Source of the DNA: Zygnema cylindricum
Taxonomy: Eukaryota; Streptophyta; Zygnematophyceae; Zygnematales; Zygnemataceae
Length of the DNA stretch: 64,000 nt
Reading direction: 5' to 3'
NCBI GenBank assembly: GCA_037447655.1
Contig: JBBHKE010000934.1
Location: 1-64,000 of the forward strand
Under the pieces are notes generated by a model that was given only the letters and a program-made list of their open reading frames with translations, had not been told where the DNA came from and searched no databases. Shown piece by piece: positions 1 to 12,103 of this stretch. The first letter of the stretch is position 1, and the number at the start of each line of letters is the position of its first letter. A program made the translations under genes and the position numbers.

Positions 1-2
1 AT

Positions 3-161
3 CATTACTCTCGAGAGCGGGTTAAAGATGGCACTCTCCAGTTTCCTTATGTCAAATCTGCCGACCAAGTGGCCGATTATCTCATCAAGGCACTTCATCG
101 CCCTCACTTTGAGCAGCACCGCCTCTCCTTTGGCCTTCGTCTTCCTTTTCCTCCTGGCTAA
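3..161 (+). pseudogene. Ty1-copia RNase H C-terminal fragment
   Basis: The open frame from the window edge reads as the last ~52 residues of a copia polyprotein: the HYSRERVKDGTLQF...SADQVADYLIKAL block is the usual end of copia RNase H (consensus HYxRE-x-V-x-DG...T-x-Q-x-ADxxTKxL). It stops with TAA at 159-161. A purine run at 206-213 then leads into an LTR, as expected for the 3' end of an element. The rest lies upstream of the window, so intactness cannot be judged. This plus-strand copy differs in sequence from the copia group that fills the rest of the window. Confidence 0.8.
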
Positions 162-213
162 ATTTCCTTTGTTTTCATCTCAATCTACTTCCTAGTTTTC
201 GCTTGAGGGGGGG

Positions 214-640
214 TGTTATGGGACATTTAGCTTCAGTTTATTTTTATCTTGCCCGTACTATTCTTACGTCGGTCAAGTCTTGTTGACCGTCTTATCCGGA
301 CGACTCACTTTTGGTTCTGTCCGTACTTCCATACGTTGCTCCTCTCTTTTGTACTTTTAATTGCATACGTCAGTCTAGTCTTTTCTTATGTACAAGTCCT
401 TTGATAGTCGATCTAGTCCATTAGGCGACGGTCAAGTCTTTCTTTTTGTCCTACATACATTTATTAGAATCTAGACTAGGATCCCTTTGTTACACCGCAC
501 CGTAGAGCGCTTAGACTCCACAGTAATTAGCATTGTATATTTTGTATATAAGTGACTCTTCTCACTCAATGAAAACATCTTAAATACAAATCATTTCCTC
601 TCTCCAATGCATTGATCTATCTCTTGTGTACAATTTCATG
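214..640 (+). repeat. 3' LTR of the copia element at the window edge
   Basis: The segment starts TGTTATGGGACA directly after a polypurine tract (GAGGGGGGG, 206-213). A TATA-like tatataa lies at about 546. The right edge is not certain; CA dinucleotides near 610 and 638 are both possible. No second LTR is in view. Confidence 0.6.
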
Positions 641-841
641 GCTTCTACCAATCCACCTCAATATATACGGCCAAAAATGCCGGCTACAAATGTTTACTTT
701 TGACTTTTGGACTCTGATCTCAGGTTCGCCTAAAAAATACAAATGGTTGAAATTGACACGCGGAGAAAAGTACATGAAGCGTACACGCGCCTTAGCTGAC
801 TTTATTGCTTCTATGTTGCCGTTTAGGCGTCGGTTATAGTA

Positions 842-1400
842 CACCGCCAATCGCTTTTAGCGTAGAAGTTTCTTTAGCGTTTAGGAATAATTACAGTGGT
901 CTATGCAAATTAAGAATTTGAAAATTTTGAAAAACAACATGCATTCTAATTGTTTAATAATTCTTATTTGGGTCTTTGAAAAAAAAAAATGTCGGTCGCA
1001 AACATGCTTACACTAATAAAGGTATTTGTACAAAATCTAACTTATCGTACACAAATTGTACGTTCACACAGTCAAAACGTGGTTGTAAGACAAATATATG
1101 CAAACGTGATATTTGACAAGCCGATCTCATCATCTTTTTAGAGCTCATATTCTCATGCGTCTGCGGTTACTAAAATTCATTGATTATATTTTTTCACTTA
1201 AAAAGGTACAACATTGTATGGTATGAAACTAACCGTACACCACACTATTTAAACGACAACGTACTTTCGTTTTGTACAGTACTTGGAAAATAACCCTAAA
1301 TGGCGTAAAGAAAAAAATAGAATAAGCTACGCTATTTGAGAATAATAATAAAAAAGCAGGTCGAAATTAGCGTACACTACGCTAATAGCGATTGGCGGTG
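842..1400. mobile_element. Mariner-type MITE, long subfamily (copy 1)
   Basis: Terminal inverted repeats are seen directly: CACCGCCAATCGCTTTTAGCG at the left and its complement CGCTAATAGCGATTGGCGGTG at the right, each flanked by TA (840-841, 1401-1402). There is no transposase ORF, so it is non-autonomous. The TA duplication fits the Tc1/mariner superfamily. The interior resembles the element at 60721-61254, including a shared stretch near 1030-1270 with several GTAC motifs. Confidence 0.8.
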
Positions 1401-1412
1401 TACAATACTGTG

Positions 1413-1628
1413 CAGCCTGTATCGCCATTAGAGTTGATAATTTTTTCGTCACTTAAACCATCTATTCTCTGTACACACTTGTCCGATTTTCAATTTGAAG
1501 CCTCCACTAGGAGTCGAGAATCCTACCTTTCAACCGCAACCGTTATATCCACAATCCGACATGTGCGTATAGAGAAAAGGTGATTTAAGTGGCAAAAATA
1601 TCATTAACGCTAATAAGGACACATGGTG
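1413..1628. mobile_element. Mariner-type MITE, short subfamily (copy 1)
   Basis: The right end is clear: cattaacgctaataaggacacatggtg followed by TA (1629-1630). The left end near 1413 is decayed but aligns with CACCGTGTATCGCTATTAG in the copy at 59949. The interior matches the copies at 31327 and 59949 (a block near gtacacacttgtccg and a block near aagtggcaaaaa). It lies only ~10 bp from the previous MITE. Confidence 0.7.
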
Positions 1629-1630
1629 TA

Positions 1631-2330
1631 GCTCGGCGGCAAAATGGTAGACCAAATGGCAATAACTTAGTGTTCCCTGTATTTATTACTCTTCCGTACT
1701 TTAAAAGCAATATAAATAGTAGACCAACCACATTTTGCGCGTATATAAACATTTTCCAAGTATTGAACTTTTGCGACTTTATGTTACGAGTATTGATTTT
1801 AGTGCGATTCCGGGCGATTATTTCATGCAAGGATTCGTACGATTTCATTGGTACTACAAAATCGTATCCTCATAACATCATAAGCGATTTTACATCAGGA
1901 ACATTAAATCATGTGTTAGATAGACGTGTAGACGTTCCCATGAGGCATTATTGATTGTAGGCTTGTACACGTGGCATTTGGTCATTCGACCACCACTAAG
2001 TTCCTCTTTGTTTGCTTTAGAATAAATAGAGGAGAACAAAACGACATAAATTATCATTCTCAGACAAATTAGACTTGGCACCTTTAGCATTGATAATCAG
2101 ATTATTACTGGACATTGCCCTTTTTTGACAATTGTATTCCTTTCTTTTATAATGGAATATACTTTCTGAATGGCTATCTAATCTATGCCTTGCTACATGT
2201 GAATGCCATAACTCTTCCCACCAACACTTGTGTCTTTTTCTACCTTCGTGATTTATCAAGTTTGTAGCTTCTGCGAATCTTGTCATCTAACTAGGTGTAA
2301 GTGGTCCTAGAATCCTTCTAGTTAATCAAA
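1631..2330. other. AT-rich spacer, no gene seen
   Basis: Short open frames exist on both strands but none shows a domain, a consistent frame or a repeat match to the rest of the window. It may hold the lost 5' part of the copia remnant that follows. Confidence 0.4.
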
Positions 2331-4228
2331 ATGCCTGACCAAAGTCAACAAGTCATAGGCCTGCTAGGCGCCCTTGATAAGTTTGAAGGATCTAATTATC
2401 ATTTTTGGAGGTGTCGAGCCTAGGCGGCCCTTGAGGAGAGGAACGGTTTGAGGATTATTACTCAAGCAGAAACGCGTCCATTTCTTGTGGATGCACAAAA
2501 TGAAGAGCAGATGAGACAAAGGGGATGAAAGATTGGGATATGAGGGAGATCTGAGCCAAAAATTGTTTAATTCGTGGCTTGGTAGATAACCAACTCAGAA
2601 ATGTGACGAGACTCAAAACTTCTACAAAGATTTGGGAATCCTTAGAGGCGACACACAAACTATGAGGTATGACAGCTAGAATCAAGCTTGGAAAGACACT
2701 CATGACGACGCTCTACAAAGATGGCACATCAATGGAGGCTTAGACCTCTCACTATGCCTACCTCTTGGCAAAAGATGACGTTGTCGGCTTTACACTCCCC
2801 ATTGACACCAAAATTACCCTTCTCATGCTTTCTCTCCCAATCGAGTATAAGCCCATACTCACTTTTTTAGATCAAAAAGAAGTGTCGTTGTGGAAGTGGA
2901 ACGAAATTGTCAAGGCACTCGAAAAAGATGAATTTAACACAAAAACTATGATGAATTGCGACATCAACTCTGAGAATTCAGCTTTCGCAAGTGGAAACAA
3001 AATCAACAATAGAGACAGGAGGGGCATTCAAAACCGCAACAAGAAAGATGACAGAAAGTGTTTTTATTGGACAAAGCAAGTCACTTCATCTCAGTTTGCA
3101 GGAAATATGCTCAAGATAAACAGAATGGAAAGGTGGATGAAACCAAGGTGAAAAGGGGGAACGGGAAAGGGAAGGAGATAGTGAGCTCACATGCGATGAT
3201 GGCATCGTCCCTCGCAATCGTCTCCAACGATTAGATGATTTACAAAAGCTCGTCAGAAAAAACATGTGTTATAGGCGCGAATGGTTCACAAACTCCTCGC
3301 AAACAGCCCCATCTCGCATTTTTATGGGAGACAATCAATCCACCTTTGCAACAGGAAGAGGAGACATTGAGGTAGAGGCGTTAGTGGATGGAAAATTAAC
3401 ATTTCAGACAATCAAAAATGTTTTATGCGTTTCAGACTTTAAGAGGAATCTTTACAATATCCCTCAAAACGAGGATAGCACTATTATACCAGTATGGCAG
3501 AAAGGAGGAAAGATCAAACTAATGAGAGACGACTAACCATCCAGAAGGAGAACGGATGGCAAGTCGAACTTACCATCTTAAATGCAACCTAAGGATGAAG
3601 TCCCTTGCGCTCGCCGCGAGATCAACGCTCCACCCAACAGACTCATCATCTACTGCATATACAAAAGACACAAAGATCAACGCTAATGAAAAAGTTGACC
3701 AGATCAACGCTAATGAAAAAGTTGAGAAAGTGGTCCCTAAAACTAAGATTCCAAGCCCTTCAAACCAGTTTTTGTGAAATTGCAGACTCGGTCACTTACA
3801 CATAGAGAGGGTGAAAAAAATGCTCAAAGGGGACATGGAACATGGGATCGGACTCACTTCCGTGAAGAACTCACTTGACCCATTTCACAATTGAGAGAGA
3901 GGAAAGGCTCATCGACTATCCTTTCCACATGCAGGTGCACAAGGAGCTAGCCGACCACTCGAGGTTGTGCACTTTGACGTTTGGGGACCCGCGAAAGTAT
4001 CTTCCTGCAGTGGTAAAAAGTACATGGTCACATTCATTAATGACTTTACCAGAATGACACGCATTTTCTTAATGACTCACAAAAGCAAAGTTTTCACTCA
4101 CTTTAAGGTATATAACGCAATAGTCCAAAAGAAACACACCACGATAATCACTTGATTGCGAAGTGACACGGGTGGGGAGTACCTTTATAATGAATTTGTA
4201 AAAGGGGCAGATCCAACCACCAAGTCCA
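2331..4228 (+). pseudogene. Decayed Ty1-copia gag-protease-integrase remnant
   Basis: A Gag start is visible at 2331 (MPDQSQQVIGLLGALDKFEG, then NYHFWR), a typical copia Gag N-terminus. The frame then breaks repeatedly. Gag resumes at 2765-3151, where the zinc-knuckle region is ruined (CFYW instead of CxxC). A protease-like block follows at 3264-3536 but lacks DSGA at the catalytic position. Integrase traces follow at 3967-4200 (VHFDVWGP, then RSDTGGEY). The lineage differs from the minus-strand copia group. It runs into an LTR-like sequence at 4225. Reverse transcriptase and RNase H are absent. Confidence 0.75.
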
Positions 4229-4435
4229 CAATGCAGAGCGGAATACTCCCAAAGATTTAATCGTAGCAACAACAAGGTCACACAATGTACTGAAAGGAGA
4301 GCTTAAGCTATATTAATCAGACAGAAAGAGATTACAAGATTGAATGCTCGTTATTTGAAGTCTCCCTGTAAATTAGCTTTCTTTGACTATTTAAACTAAC
4401 TAGCTACTAGTCAACTTGGTATTACAATTGTACAA
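4225..4435 (+). repeat. Diverged relative of the Ty3 element LTR
   Basis: The sequence follows, with gaps, the order of the 44834-45335 LTR: tccacaatgcagagcgga, cgtagcaacaacaa, attacaagattg, then gactatttaaactaac and ctagtcaact. It is an old copy interrupting the copia remnant. No element body is attached. Confidence 0.65.
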
Positions 4436-4764
<329 letters not shown>

Positions 4765-5143
4765 CGTGCATGTGATCAATTACACGAAGAAGCATGCAAC
4801 CCGACCAGCTGTAAACAAAAGGTGGAACAAACGAGCAATGAAAATCCCAAAGCAAAAGAATAATAATACAAATCAAAAACAAATATGACATTGTGAAAAA
4901 GAAATAAGAGGTCGAAGGGATAAATTGTGGAAGGTGAGTGGGAAGCCGATAGAGAGATCCATTTATTCCCCCCCCCGCGTTTTTTAGCTTGCGGAGGAGC
5001 TGACTTACACTATCGTAAGCTCGCGAATGCGGGAATCCAAAGTCTCATCAGTAATGAGTATCCGCTTAGAATCTAGATCCTACGAAAATCGTGCAAATAA
5101 CGTGAAGCACCAACCTTGTCATGCTCCTTAATAGTCATGTAAT
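4765..5143. other. Non-coding spacer
   Basis: No domain or repeat match was seen. A C8 run occurs near 4970. Confidence 0.4.
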
Positions 5144-6780
5144 CTACACCTGTGAACTCAACAACCCATTGGAAGTTGCCTTGAAGATTGAGGGAATGCA
5201 TGGAAAGATGTCACTATCTAATGTATTGATACCAGCATAAGCTAAAAGTGTCGTCGCCGAATGAGCCATGAAATGCAATGGTTTACGTGCCGAAATAAGT
5301 GGAAGGCAAATCTTCCGATCAGGAAAGTGATAGGGTCTATAAAAGAAGGTTTGGTCATGCATATCTACACCACCATTGACCCAAAATATAACGTCGTGGC
5401 CAACCAAATATTCGTAATCACTACACTTAGTAATTTGTGCATGTGAGGAAATTTCAAAAAATTCAGTTTCAGTTTCTGTTTGAAAAAAAAACAGGAGGGG
5501 GTCTTTAGTGATTCCAAAGACAAACTTCGTGGTAACTGCCAAAGTTAGTAAACGTGTGGTTGTGGGTTACAGCTTGTCTTCCATGAGTTAAAACTTCAAC
5601 GCAAATCCGGATCCGAGAATCACGTGTTTGGCTACGGTGTCCATGAGAGGGAAGGAAGGGGTGCCACCATTGACAATGAATGAGTGTCGGATGTTATCAA
5701 CAAAGCTGATGTGGAGATCGAATGTACAAGGTTTGTCCGCCGAAATTGGTTGGATTGCTGACAGATTGCAATTCAGTTGCAACGCCCGTAAAGCAACAGC
5801 TGCAACGACCTCACCCAAAATAGGGGAGGCCTTGGGCACGTCCTCAATCACAGACAATAGGATGATCAACCGTTTGTTGATGCAATGAGCATCTTAGATT
5901 GTACAATCCATGATTGTAAGTGCTTCAGGTACGATAGCCGAAGTCGTTTCCGGAAGAGGGGAGAGAGTTTCTTTCTAGAAGATTGTGCGATTCAAGAAAT
6001 TGTTAATTTACCAACTCGATTATGATCTTTCGAGCCTTTGTCAAACATGGCTGCTTGTTGTTCGACGGTAAAATCTAAAAGGGTTGGACAGACCAACGTT
6101 GGCATATGAACGAGCGTTCAGGCCATTCGGGTAAACTGCAGCTTCATTTCCACCATGAAGGCTGTGAATTGTTCTTTCATCATACCTGCCATAGTAGCTT
6201 GCAGCTCTATCTTCTCTCTTTCTCCACGGGAATTTAAGGAGGAGTAGATTATTTTTTGGTCTTATTAGGTGGGGTGACGTGTTTGGCGAAACGGTCGGGA
6301 ATACCCCCATTCTTGATCTGATTTTGATATGAGAACTATGTGTTATTTACATGGCATTGATGGGCATAATTTCTCATCTGCCGATAGTGAGTGCATATGG
6401 CCATCTTATTATGACACATGCGGGCCTCACGCCCTATTTCCCCCCAATGAAAACACAATTTGTTGTTAAGGTTAAACGGTGGAGCTCCCATAACATGCAT
6501 CTTCGGAGGTTTATTGTTGGGCCAAGGATTGCTTGGTGGGGCAGGTGGGGAAGCGACTTCCAAACGATCATGAGCTTCCCACCAACATGATTGCATCTTA
6601 TATTCTACAGCATGCTTGGAGGCTTGGTCAAAAGTGAACTTCTAGGCGGCTTCGTCAAAAGTGAACTTCTAAGTTTGAGTCAGATGACTCTGGATAAATA
6701 TCTTCGACTGACTCGAAAACTGTTTTTGTAATTTTTCGATAGCTTCAGCATTCGACATTAAGTCCGGTCATGCTTCTCCC
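5144..6780 (-). pseudogene. Decayed Ty3-type gag-protease remnant
   Basis: Read on the minus strand from 6780: a Gag tail (FTFDQASKHAVEY, WWEAHDRL), then two degenerate zinc knuckles at 6336-6460 (CFHWGEIGREARMC and CTHYRQMRNYAHQC, close to CxxCxxxxHxxxxC). A retroviral-type protease block follows near 5590-5690, with MDTVAKHVILG where D[ST]GA is expected. A post-protease segment lies at 5144-5542 (EYLVGHDVIFWVNGG). The order gag, knuckles, protease supports the call. Many stops and shifts make it dead. Pol is missing, cut at about 5140. Confidence 0.65.
6623..6674. repeat. Tandem duplication of ~25 bp
   Basis: Two copies of ggctt[g/c]gtcaaaagtgaact lie head to tail inside the decayed Ty3 gag, duplicating a KFTFD-coding segment. 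Confidence 0.8.
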
Positions 6781-6824
6781 ATTGCTTCCATACGAGCATA
6801 AATGGCTGGAGCGGTCTCTCTCCC

Positions 6825-7050
6825 ACCCTCTCACCCTCCCTCTCTTCCTCTCTTCCTCCCTCCTCCCTCCCTCCCTCTCGCTCCCTCTCTCCCTCTCGCT
6901 CCCTCTCTCCCTCCCTCTCGCTCCCTCTCTCGCTCCCTCCCCCATTCTCTCTCTCACCTTCCCCTTCTCCTTTCAATTTCCCTCCATCTCTCCTTCCCCC
7001 CCTCCCTCTCCCTCTCCATCCTCCTCCCTCTCCCTTCCTCTCTATATGGA
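6825..7050. repeat. Pyrimidine-rich low-complexity tract
   Basis: Irregular CTCC/CCCT repeats on the plus strand. Arg/Glu-rich and Pro/Ser/Leu-rich frames here are composition artefacts. Confidence 0.9.
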
Positions 7051-7430
7051 TTTATTTTACACAAAGTAAATGGAGATTGAAAAGGAAAAAAAAAAAAACT
7101 AATAAAAATGTCAATTTTGCATGAAATGGTATATTAAGTTAATGGAAAATTAAAGAAAAAAATGATTTCTTTTTGAAACTTATAGATCGTTTACACGACC
7201 CATTTTAGAAAAACAAACCTTTGTAAAATATTTTTTAAGGATTTTGAAAAAACAAAATGTAGTTGAAGAATTTGACGAAGCTTACTGCAAATTCACAACA
7301 GAAGTAAGTCAACTTATAGAAAGAGAAAATAAAAATCTTACAAGAAAGATGCGCAAATTGTAAAAAAATAATAACGCTTAAAGAAAAGCAGAGAAAAAAG
7401 AATAAAACAAAAAAAAAACCAAACGTATCT

Positions 7431-7687
7431 TCCTCCCTCTTCCCCCTTTTTCCCCTTCTCCCTCTCCCTCTCCCTCTCCCCCTCCCCCTCCCCCCCTCCC
7501 CTCCCTCCACCTCTCCCCATCTCCCTCCCCCTCCCCCTCCCCCTCCCCATCTCCCCCCCTCTCTCTCTCCCTCTCCCCCTCCCCCTTCTCCCTATCCCTC
7601 TCCCTCTCCCTCTCTCACTCCCTCTCTCTATCTCCCTCCCTCTCTCTCTCTGTCTCTCTCTCTCTCTTTCTCTATCTCTCTCTCTCC
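7431..7687. repeat. Pyrimidine-rich (CCCTCT)n-like tract
   Basis: Runs of CCCTCTCCCTCC grade into CTCTCT. The C-rich part means the minus strand is G-rich. Confidence 0.9.
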
Positions 7688-8840
7688 AAATTTACCGGCT
7701 GTCAGATCTAATTTGTTTTCTTATCCAATATTTTAGTGTTTTTAAGTCCCATTTCTTATGATTTTGCATGTTACACGTGTCTTAACTAAATCCAAGAAAT
7801 AAATGAAGTTTTCTCGTGAAATTTTGGAATGTAAAAAATCATAATGTAAAACTTATCCGGGAGGTTTATGGAGATGAAGTGTGGGTTTGAGTTCAAGATA
7901 TTTTCCCAATCCTTTTTTTTCCTAATTCGTGAATTAATTGAAACTAATTGCAATTGAAAAATTTGAAATTCAAAGTCAACAAAGTCAACAAAGGTGGTGA
8001 ATGAAAGACAGTCACAAGAAATCACACGAAGATATAAATGTGGAAAACTAGTCATGTTTTGATTCGTAATTAAAAAAAAAAAGACATTTGTCGTTTTTTG
8101 TTGGTTTTGTGCAATCTTTGGCGATTCATTTGTACCGACGAACTTTACCGATTCGCATATTTGTAACGTGACGTGACACGACAAATCAAAGTGTACGAAA
8201 TCTGACGATAATTACGCCAACCTTTATTTTGTGTAAAAATATGTTAGAATCAAAGAGCGACACATTGAGGTGGAAAACGACAAAACAACAACATCTCATT
8301 GCACCACTCAATTAGTCATTTTATCACAAGATGACACACAAAAAGGCCTAAAGTGCATCAGGGCACTTTAGAACATTATCTCATGGAAATATCATGCGGA
8401 TCACTCTCTCACACTATCTCATAATTCACAGAAGCATCAACTTTAATAGATCAAAAATCTATATATTTTTTAATAAAAATCTTATCATAGAACATTAGAA
8501 AGATTGATGTTCTTATTAGAATTACTTCTATGATCAACTTGTATCACAATCGGGGCTCACTTTGGCTTACGCCTCGAACTCTTTGACAATAACTACATTT
8601 CCTAAGTAACTCAAACCTATCTACTCTAATTGTTTGTTTCTACACTTCTTCCATTGCTTTCTACTAAATGGTTTGTACAAGCTACGTATCGATGTGTTTA
8701 GATGTCATGTGTTTATAAGTCGGGTGTGCACTGGCTTATATAACCGTGTAAAATAAACATTTTTATATTTCAAACGTAACACCTTGTAGCAGTTTCCATT
8801 TGTGAACAGAATTTAGTATGATGACATAAAATAACCACCA
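7688..8840. other. AT-rich spacer, no gene seen
   Basis: A minus-strand frame of 132 codons (7786-8184) has no recognisable domain and AT-driven composition. I see nothing else. Confidence 0.4.
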
Positions 8841-8944
8841 TATCATATTATTTCTATAGTTATTATCTGAATTTGTCGTTCTGGCAATTTTGTCGGCTTG
8901 TTGCCATCCCTCAACTTTGCTATTTTCTGATGGATGTTTGACGG

Positions 8945-9030
8945 AGCATGCAGGGATACTTTATGTTTACATGCATGCATGGATACTTTAAGTTGATATG
9001 CACGTGGATACTTTACGTTGACATGCATCT
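8945..9030. repeat. Three-unit ~26-bp tandem repeat
   Basis: Units begin gatacttta and contain tgttgacatgcat-like cores (gatactttatgtttacatgc, gatactttaagttgatatgc, gatactttacgttgacatgc). Confidence 0.75.
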
Positions 9031-9144
9031 AGCTTGGCTGGCGGCACATGTCATGTACGACATGTAGGCATGTGATCGCTTGTAAGAAGTGGATATTTTT
9101 TTGCTTTTTCACGTGTACCACTGGTACACAAAGGTACACGACCA

Positions 9145-9187
9145 GTGTGAAGTAACCTTTCTCCCGAGGAGGAGAGTTACTTCACAC
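9145..9187. other. Perfect 12-bp-arm hairpin
   Basis: GTGTGAAGTAAC at 9145-9156 pairs with GTTACTTCACAC at 9176-9187; within the loop, CTCC and GGAG can extend pairing. No T-run follows, and the role is unknown. Confidence 0.8.
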
Positions 9188-9565
9188 AGGAGGATTTGCG
9201 CAATTGCACATCCAACGGCCAATACTAACGCCTCAAATATTAGAGCATACTGATAGCTATCCAGTAAACATGTCTTGCCTATTGCCACGTCTCCATCAAG
9301 CGCTAACAATAATCATCCGGATACGTTTAATATTTTGTTCAGTTCTATATCAAGGCTTGTCACTAAAGAATATACCGGGTACTTGCTTTCTTTTGATTCG
9401 ATACACGAGGGTTCCTTCTCTGTTTTTTGTTGGATTTGATTCTCGCATGTTCGAAGGCGCGTGTCCCATGTCCAAAGGCGCGTGGCATATGCCACATTTA
9501 GCGTTCCTATCTTACATCTATTGTGATCTTTCCACGTGTAGAACTTTTATACGTCCAGTGTCTTG

Positions 9566-9590
9566 CTAGTCTCCTCCTTGAAGAGACTAG
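9566..9590. other. Short hairpin
   Basis: CTAGTCTC pairs with GAGACTAG across a 9-nt loop. Outer sequence (TGTCT and AGACA) extends the stem imperfectly. Confidence 0.75.
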
Positions 9591-9855
9591 CTAGACATTG
9601 GATAAAATGACCGCTTGCTTCGAAAACATATAATTAGACGGTCGACATTGTCACCCAAAAGTTTGGCGAATCTTGATGAATTTCTAGTAATCATGTTTTA
9701 TAAAAAATAAAAAAAACCAATACGACACTGTACGAAAATGCACTAACGCTGTACACAAATGTACTTTTACTATAATGAACCTCACTTTTTGCCTGATAGG
9801 AGTTCACCCTAACAAAAAAAAAAGTTCGAAATTCTACGAAAATGTACGGCTTCCA

Positions 9856-10076
9856 ATACAGAACCTTGCTTTTCCTTTATTGGAATCTTACCCTTAGATC
9901 ATCTTTTACACGCACACACTTGTCAAATTATGGATATGATGATTGTGATTAAGGCCCAAGATTTGCGCTTTTCGATTGAAGTTCTTTATGTGAAAATCGG
10001 ACAGGTGTGTATGGAGAGAGAAGGTTTAACTTTCAAGTGACCAAAAAATTATTAACACTCATAGCAATACACGGTG
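9856..10076. mobile_element. Mariner-type MITE, short subfamily, decayed
   Basis: The right end atagcaatacacggtg plus TA (10077-10078) is clear. The interior keeps cacacttgtcaaatta and aagtgaccaaaaa. The left end is too decayed to place exactly. Confidence 0.55.
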
Positions 10077-10314
10077 TATCTACCAGCAGGGTATCGCTGT
10101 TTCGTGCCTTGTTTCAATTTGCTGTCTTCGCATACATTGAGATGGTATATCCTTTTTATGCTTGTCCTCTCTTTTGCTTACACTTCCACTCTGTAATCTA
10201 ATTATTTTTGTCGATTTCAACCAAAATTGCAAATATGTCTCCGTTTTTGTATGTAGTTGTGGCCTTGGCAAATTTTGTTAACTTGTTGCCATCCCTCGAC
10301 TTTGTCGTATACTA

Positions 10315-10475
10315 CACCGTGAATCGCTATTAGCGTCAATGTTTTTTTTGCCACTTAAATATCTTTCTCTATACACAATTGTGGGATCGTGGAGTTGGCG
10401 GTTGCGATTAAAAGGTAACATTCTCAACTTCTGATTGGCGGTCTCAAACTGAAAATTTCATTTTGTGTGCTAGAA
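10315..10475. mobile_element. Mariner-type MITE, left part only
   Basis: It begins with TA (10313-10314), then CACCGTGAATCGCTATTAGCG and gttttttttgccacttaa, matching the copy at 31327. A matching right end is not seen. Confidence 0.6.
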
Positions 10476-11210
10476 TGCTACCGAGAGCACACAATCTTAT
10501 TTCGAATTAAGAGAATGGGAAACAATAGTGGAAGTGGCAGAAAAGAAGAGAGTTGAGAAGGAGAAAAAAAATAAAGAGGTGAATTGGAGAAAGTGGCGTT
10601 CGTTTTTTTTCGACTTCAGAAAACAATTTTTTTTTGTGCATGCGTGCAATTTTTGTACGCCCACATGTGGAGTGACGCGACTATTTGTACGTTGGCCAAT
10701 TAGAGAGGAGTTCCAATTAAGTTTGGATTATGTGTCAGTTGCAAGTCTGAGAGGGGTCATATGAAAGCCTCCTAGAATAGAGATGGGGTTATCCGCTTTG
10801 TGGATTCTTAAAGGCGCCGTGGAAATTCATAATTTCACAATCGGATTATGGTGTAATTATGATAGGAAAAGAGTTGGAATATTATCGAATATTTTTGGCG
10901 ACAGTTGTTTACTTTTGTGTTTTTTGCTTATATCATCAAGTCAAGTAGGGCCGTTATGGTACATCATCCGTATGATATGTCACATTTTTTTTCTGTTAAT
11001 GAAAAACAAATAAATCGAAGTGTTTTTGGAATTATTATAAGAGGAGTAGAAGTTGTTTCGTACGAAGAGTCGATTGGACGCTTGACGCATGTTGTGCAAT
11101 TCTGTGTCCTTCATTGGACTACAGAATTTTGGAAGCTTTAAGATAGTTTTTGGCTAACCCTTATTTAGTTAGGATCTCAAATACTCAAGTATGTAAACAA
11201 GCAATCTTAC
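10476..11210. other. AT-rich spacer, no gene supported
   Basis: Open frames of 76-78 codons (10528-10764, 10783-11013, 10905-11141) overlap in different frames and show no domain. Confidence 0.4.
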
Positions 11211-11214
11211 TGCA

Positions 11215-12103
11215 TCCCTGTGCGGTCTAGACTCCCGTGAGTCCGCAGCAAAAGAAATCGCTGAAAACGCCCAACCAAGCGATTAGATATCAAGTGGCAA
11301 AGATGCCAAAATATATACATGCTCATTGGGAGAGAGGCCGCTACCTTCTAAATCTCCTAAGTCCTAAACCCCTCTCACAACCCCTATCTACTTATGTACA
11401 AACTTATCAGAGAATTGTGAAGTACAAAAAGGTACTGTGGCCGGTGTACTTTCTGTACAGTCTATGTATGACTCGGCCATTAAGTGGACGCATGTCCCTT
11501 CCGGATCAGCCCTCATGCTCTCTAAGATTCCCGCTCTCCAATGTTATCTTGCAACGTAGCACCGTGTCATGTCACACCCGAAAATAGCAAAAGCGTCCAT
11601 TCTAGGATCTTGGCGATGATGCGCACCGTCGGATCCAAAACGGCTTTAAATGTTAGCCGTTTAAAATCGATGTCCGGTAAATTTGTTTCGTGCGGTTTCA
11701 TGTTCGCATTTTAATCCAATTTTGTTTCTATGTGACTTATCTGTAATTTCGTTAATCGGGTTAGTGAGATCTGACACATTTAAATACTTATCATACCCCA
11801 TGTACTTTAACGGACTTCCTCAATAAATTGGCTAAGGCTGACGGCTAAGCCTTGCTATGCCGGTTAGAGGTTCGAGTCCTGCCGGACTCAACCTTTTTGG
11901 TGGAGGTGACTTATGTCACTTCTTCTGACCTGCCTAAGGAGCCAAAGAAGCCATGGCTCCACCACCCTCTCTCTCCTTTAGTAACTACGACAAGTATGGG
12001 GGACAGACAGGAGAGCTGGAGGCAGACTGCCTATGCTTTTCTTTTCTATTTCCACTAAGCTATTCAGACCTAGAAAATACTCTATAATTCTAATAATTCA
12101 ACA
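11215..12103 (-). repeat. Copia LTR, type D
   Basis: On the minus strand it starts TGTTGAATTATTAG at 12103. It contains the U3 block shared by all LTRs here (gccatggct near 11950, agGCAGactGCC near 12022), the tRNA-like module at 11829, a GTAC cluster near 11396-11460, and the agtccgcagc block at 11236-11251. Its U5 edge is truncated or too diverged to place. It sits at the 3' end of the copia body that follows, though no clear polypurine tract separates them. Confidence 0.75.
11829..11898 (+). other. tRNA-like module in LTR type D (antisense to the element)
   Basis: Box A-like tggctaaggctgacgg is followed by an exact box B consensus GGTTCGAGTCC, then a T5 run (11893-11897). Sister copies of type D are at 17570-17639 (minus strand) and 37840-37906. 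The rest does not fold into a full tRNA, so it is called tRNA-like only. Confidence 0.5.

Noticed and set aside
2017-2286. 89-codon minus frame with an LWHSHVARHRLD motif faintly like a pre-integrase domain
   Set aside because: The match is short, on the strand opposite to the adjoining remnant, and lacks the CxxC pair in proper spacing.
8945-9030. CRISPR-like repeat array
   Set aside because: Three imperfect tandem units without spacers, in a eukaryotic setting.
10528-11141. Overlapping 76-78 codon plus frames as a small gene
   Set aside because: Different frames, no domain and no codon signal distinguishable from AT-rich background.
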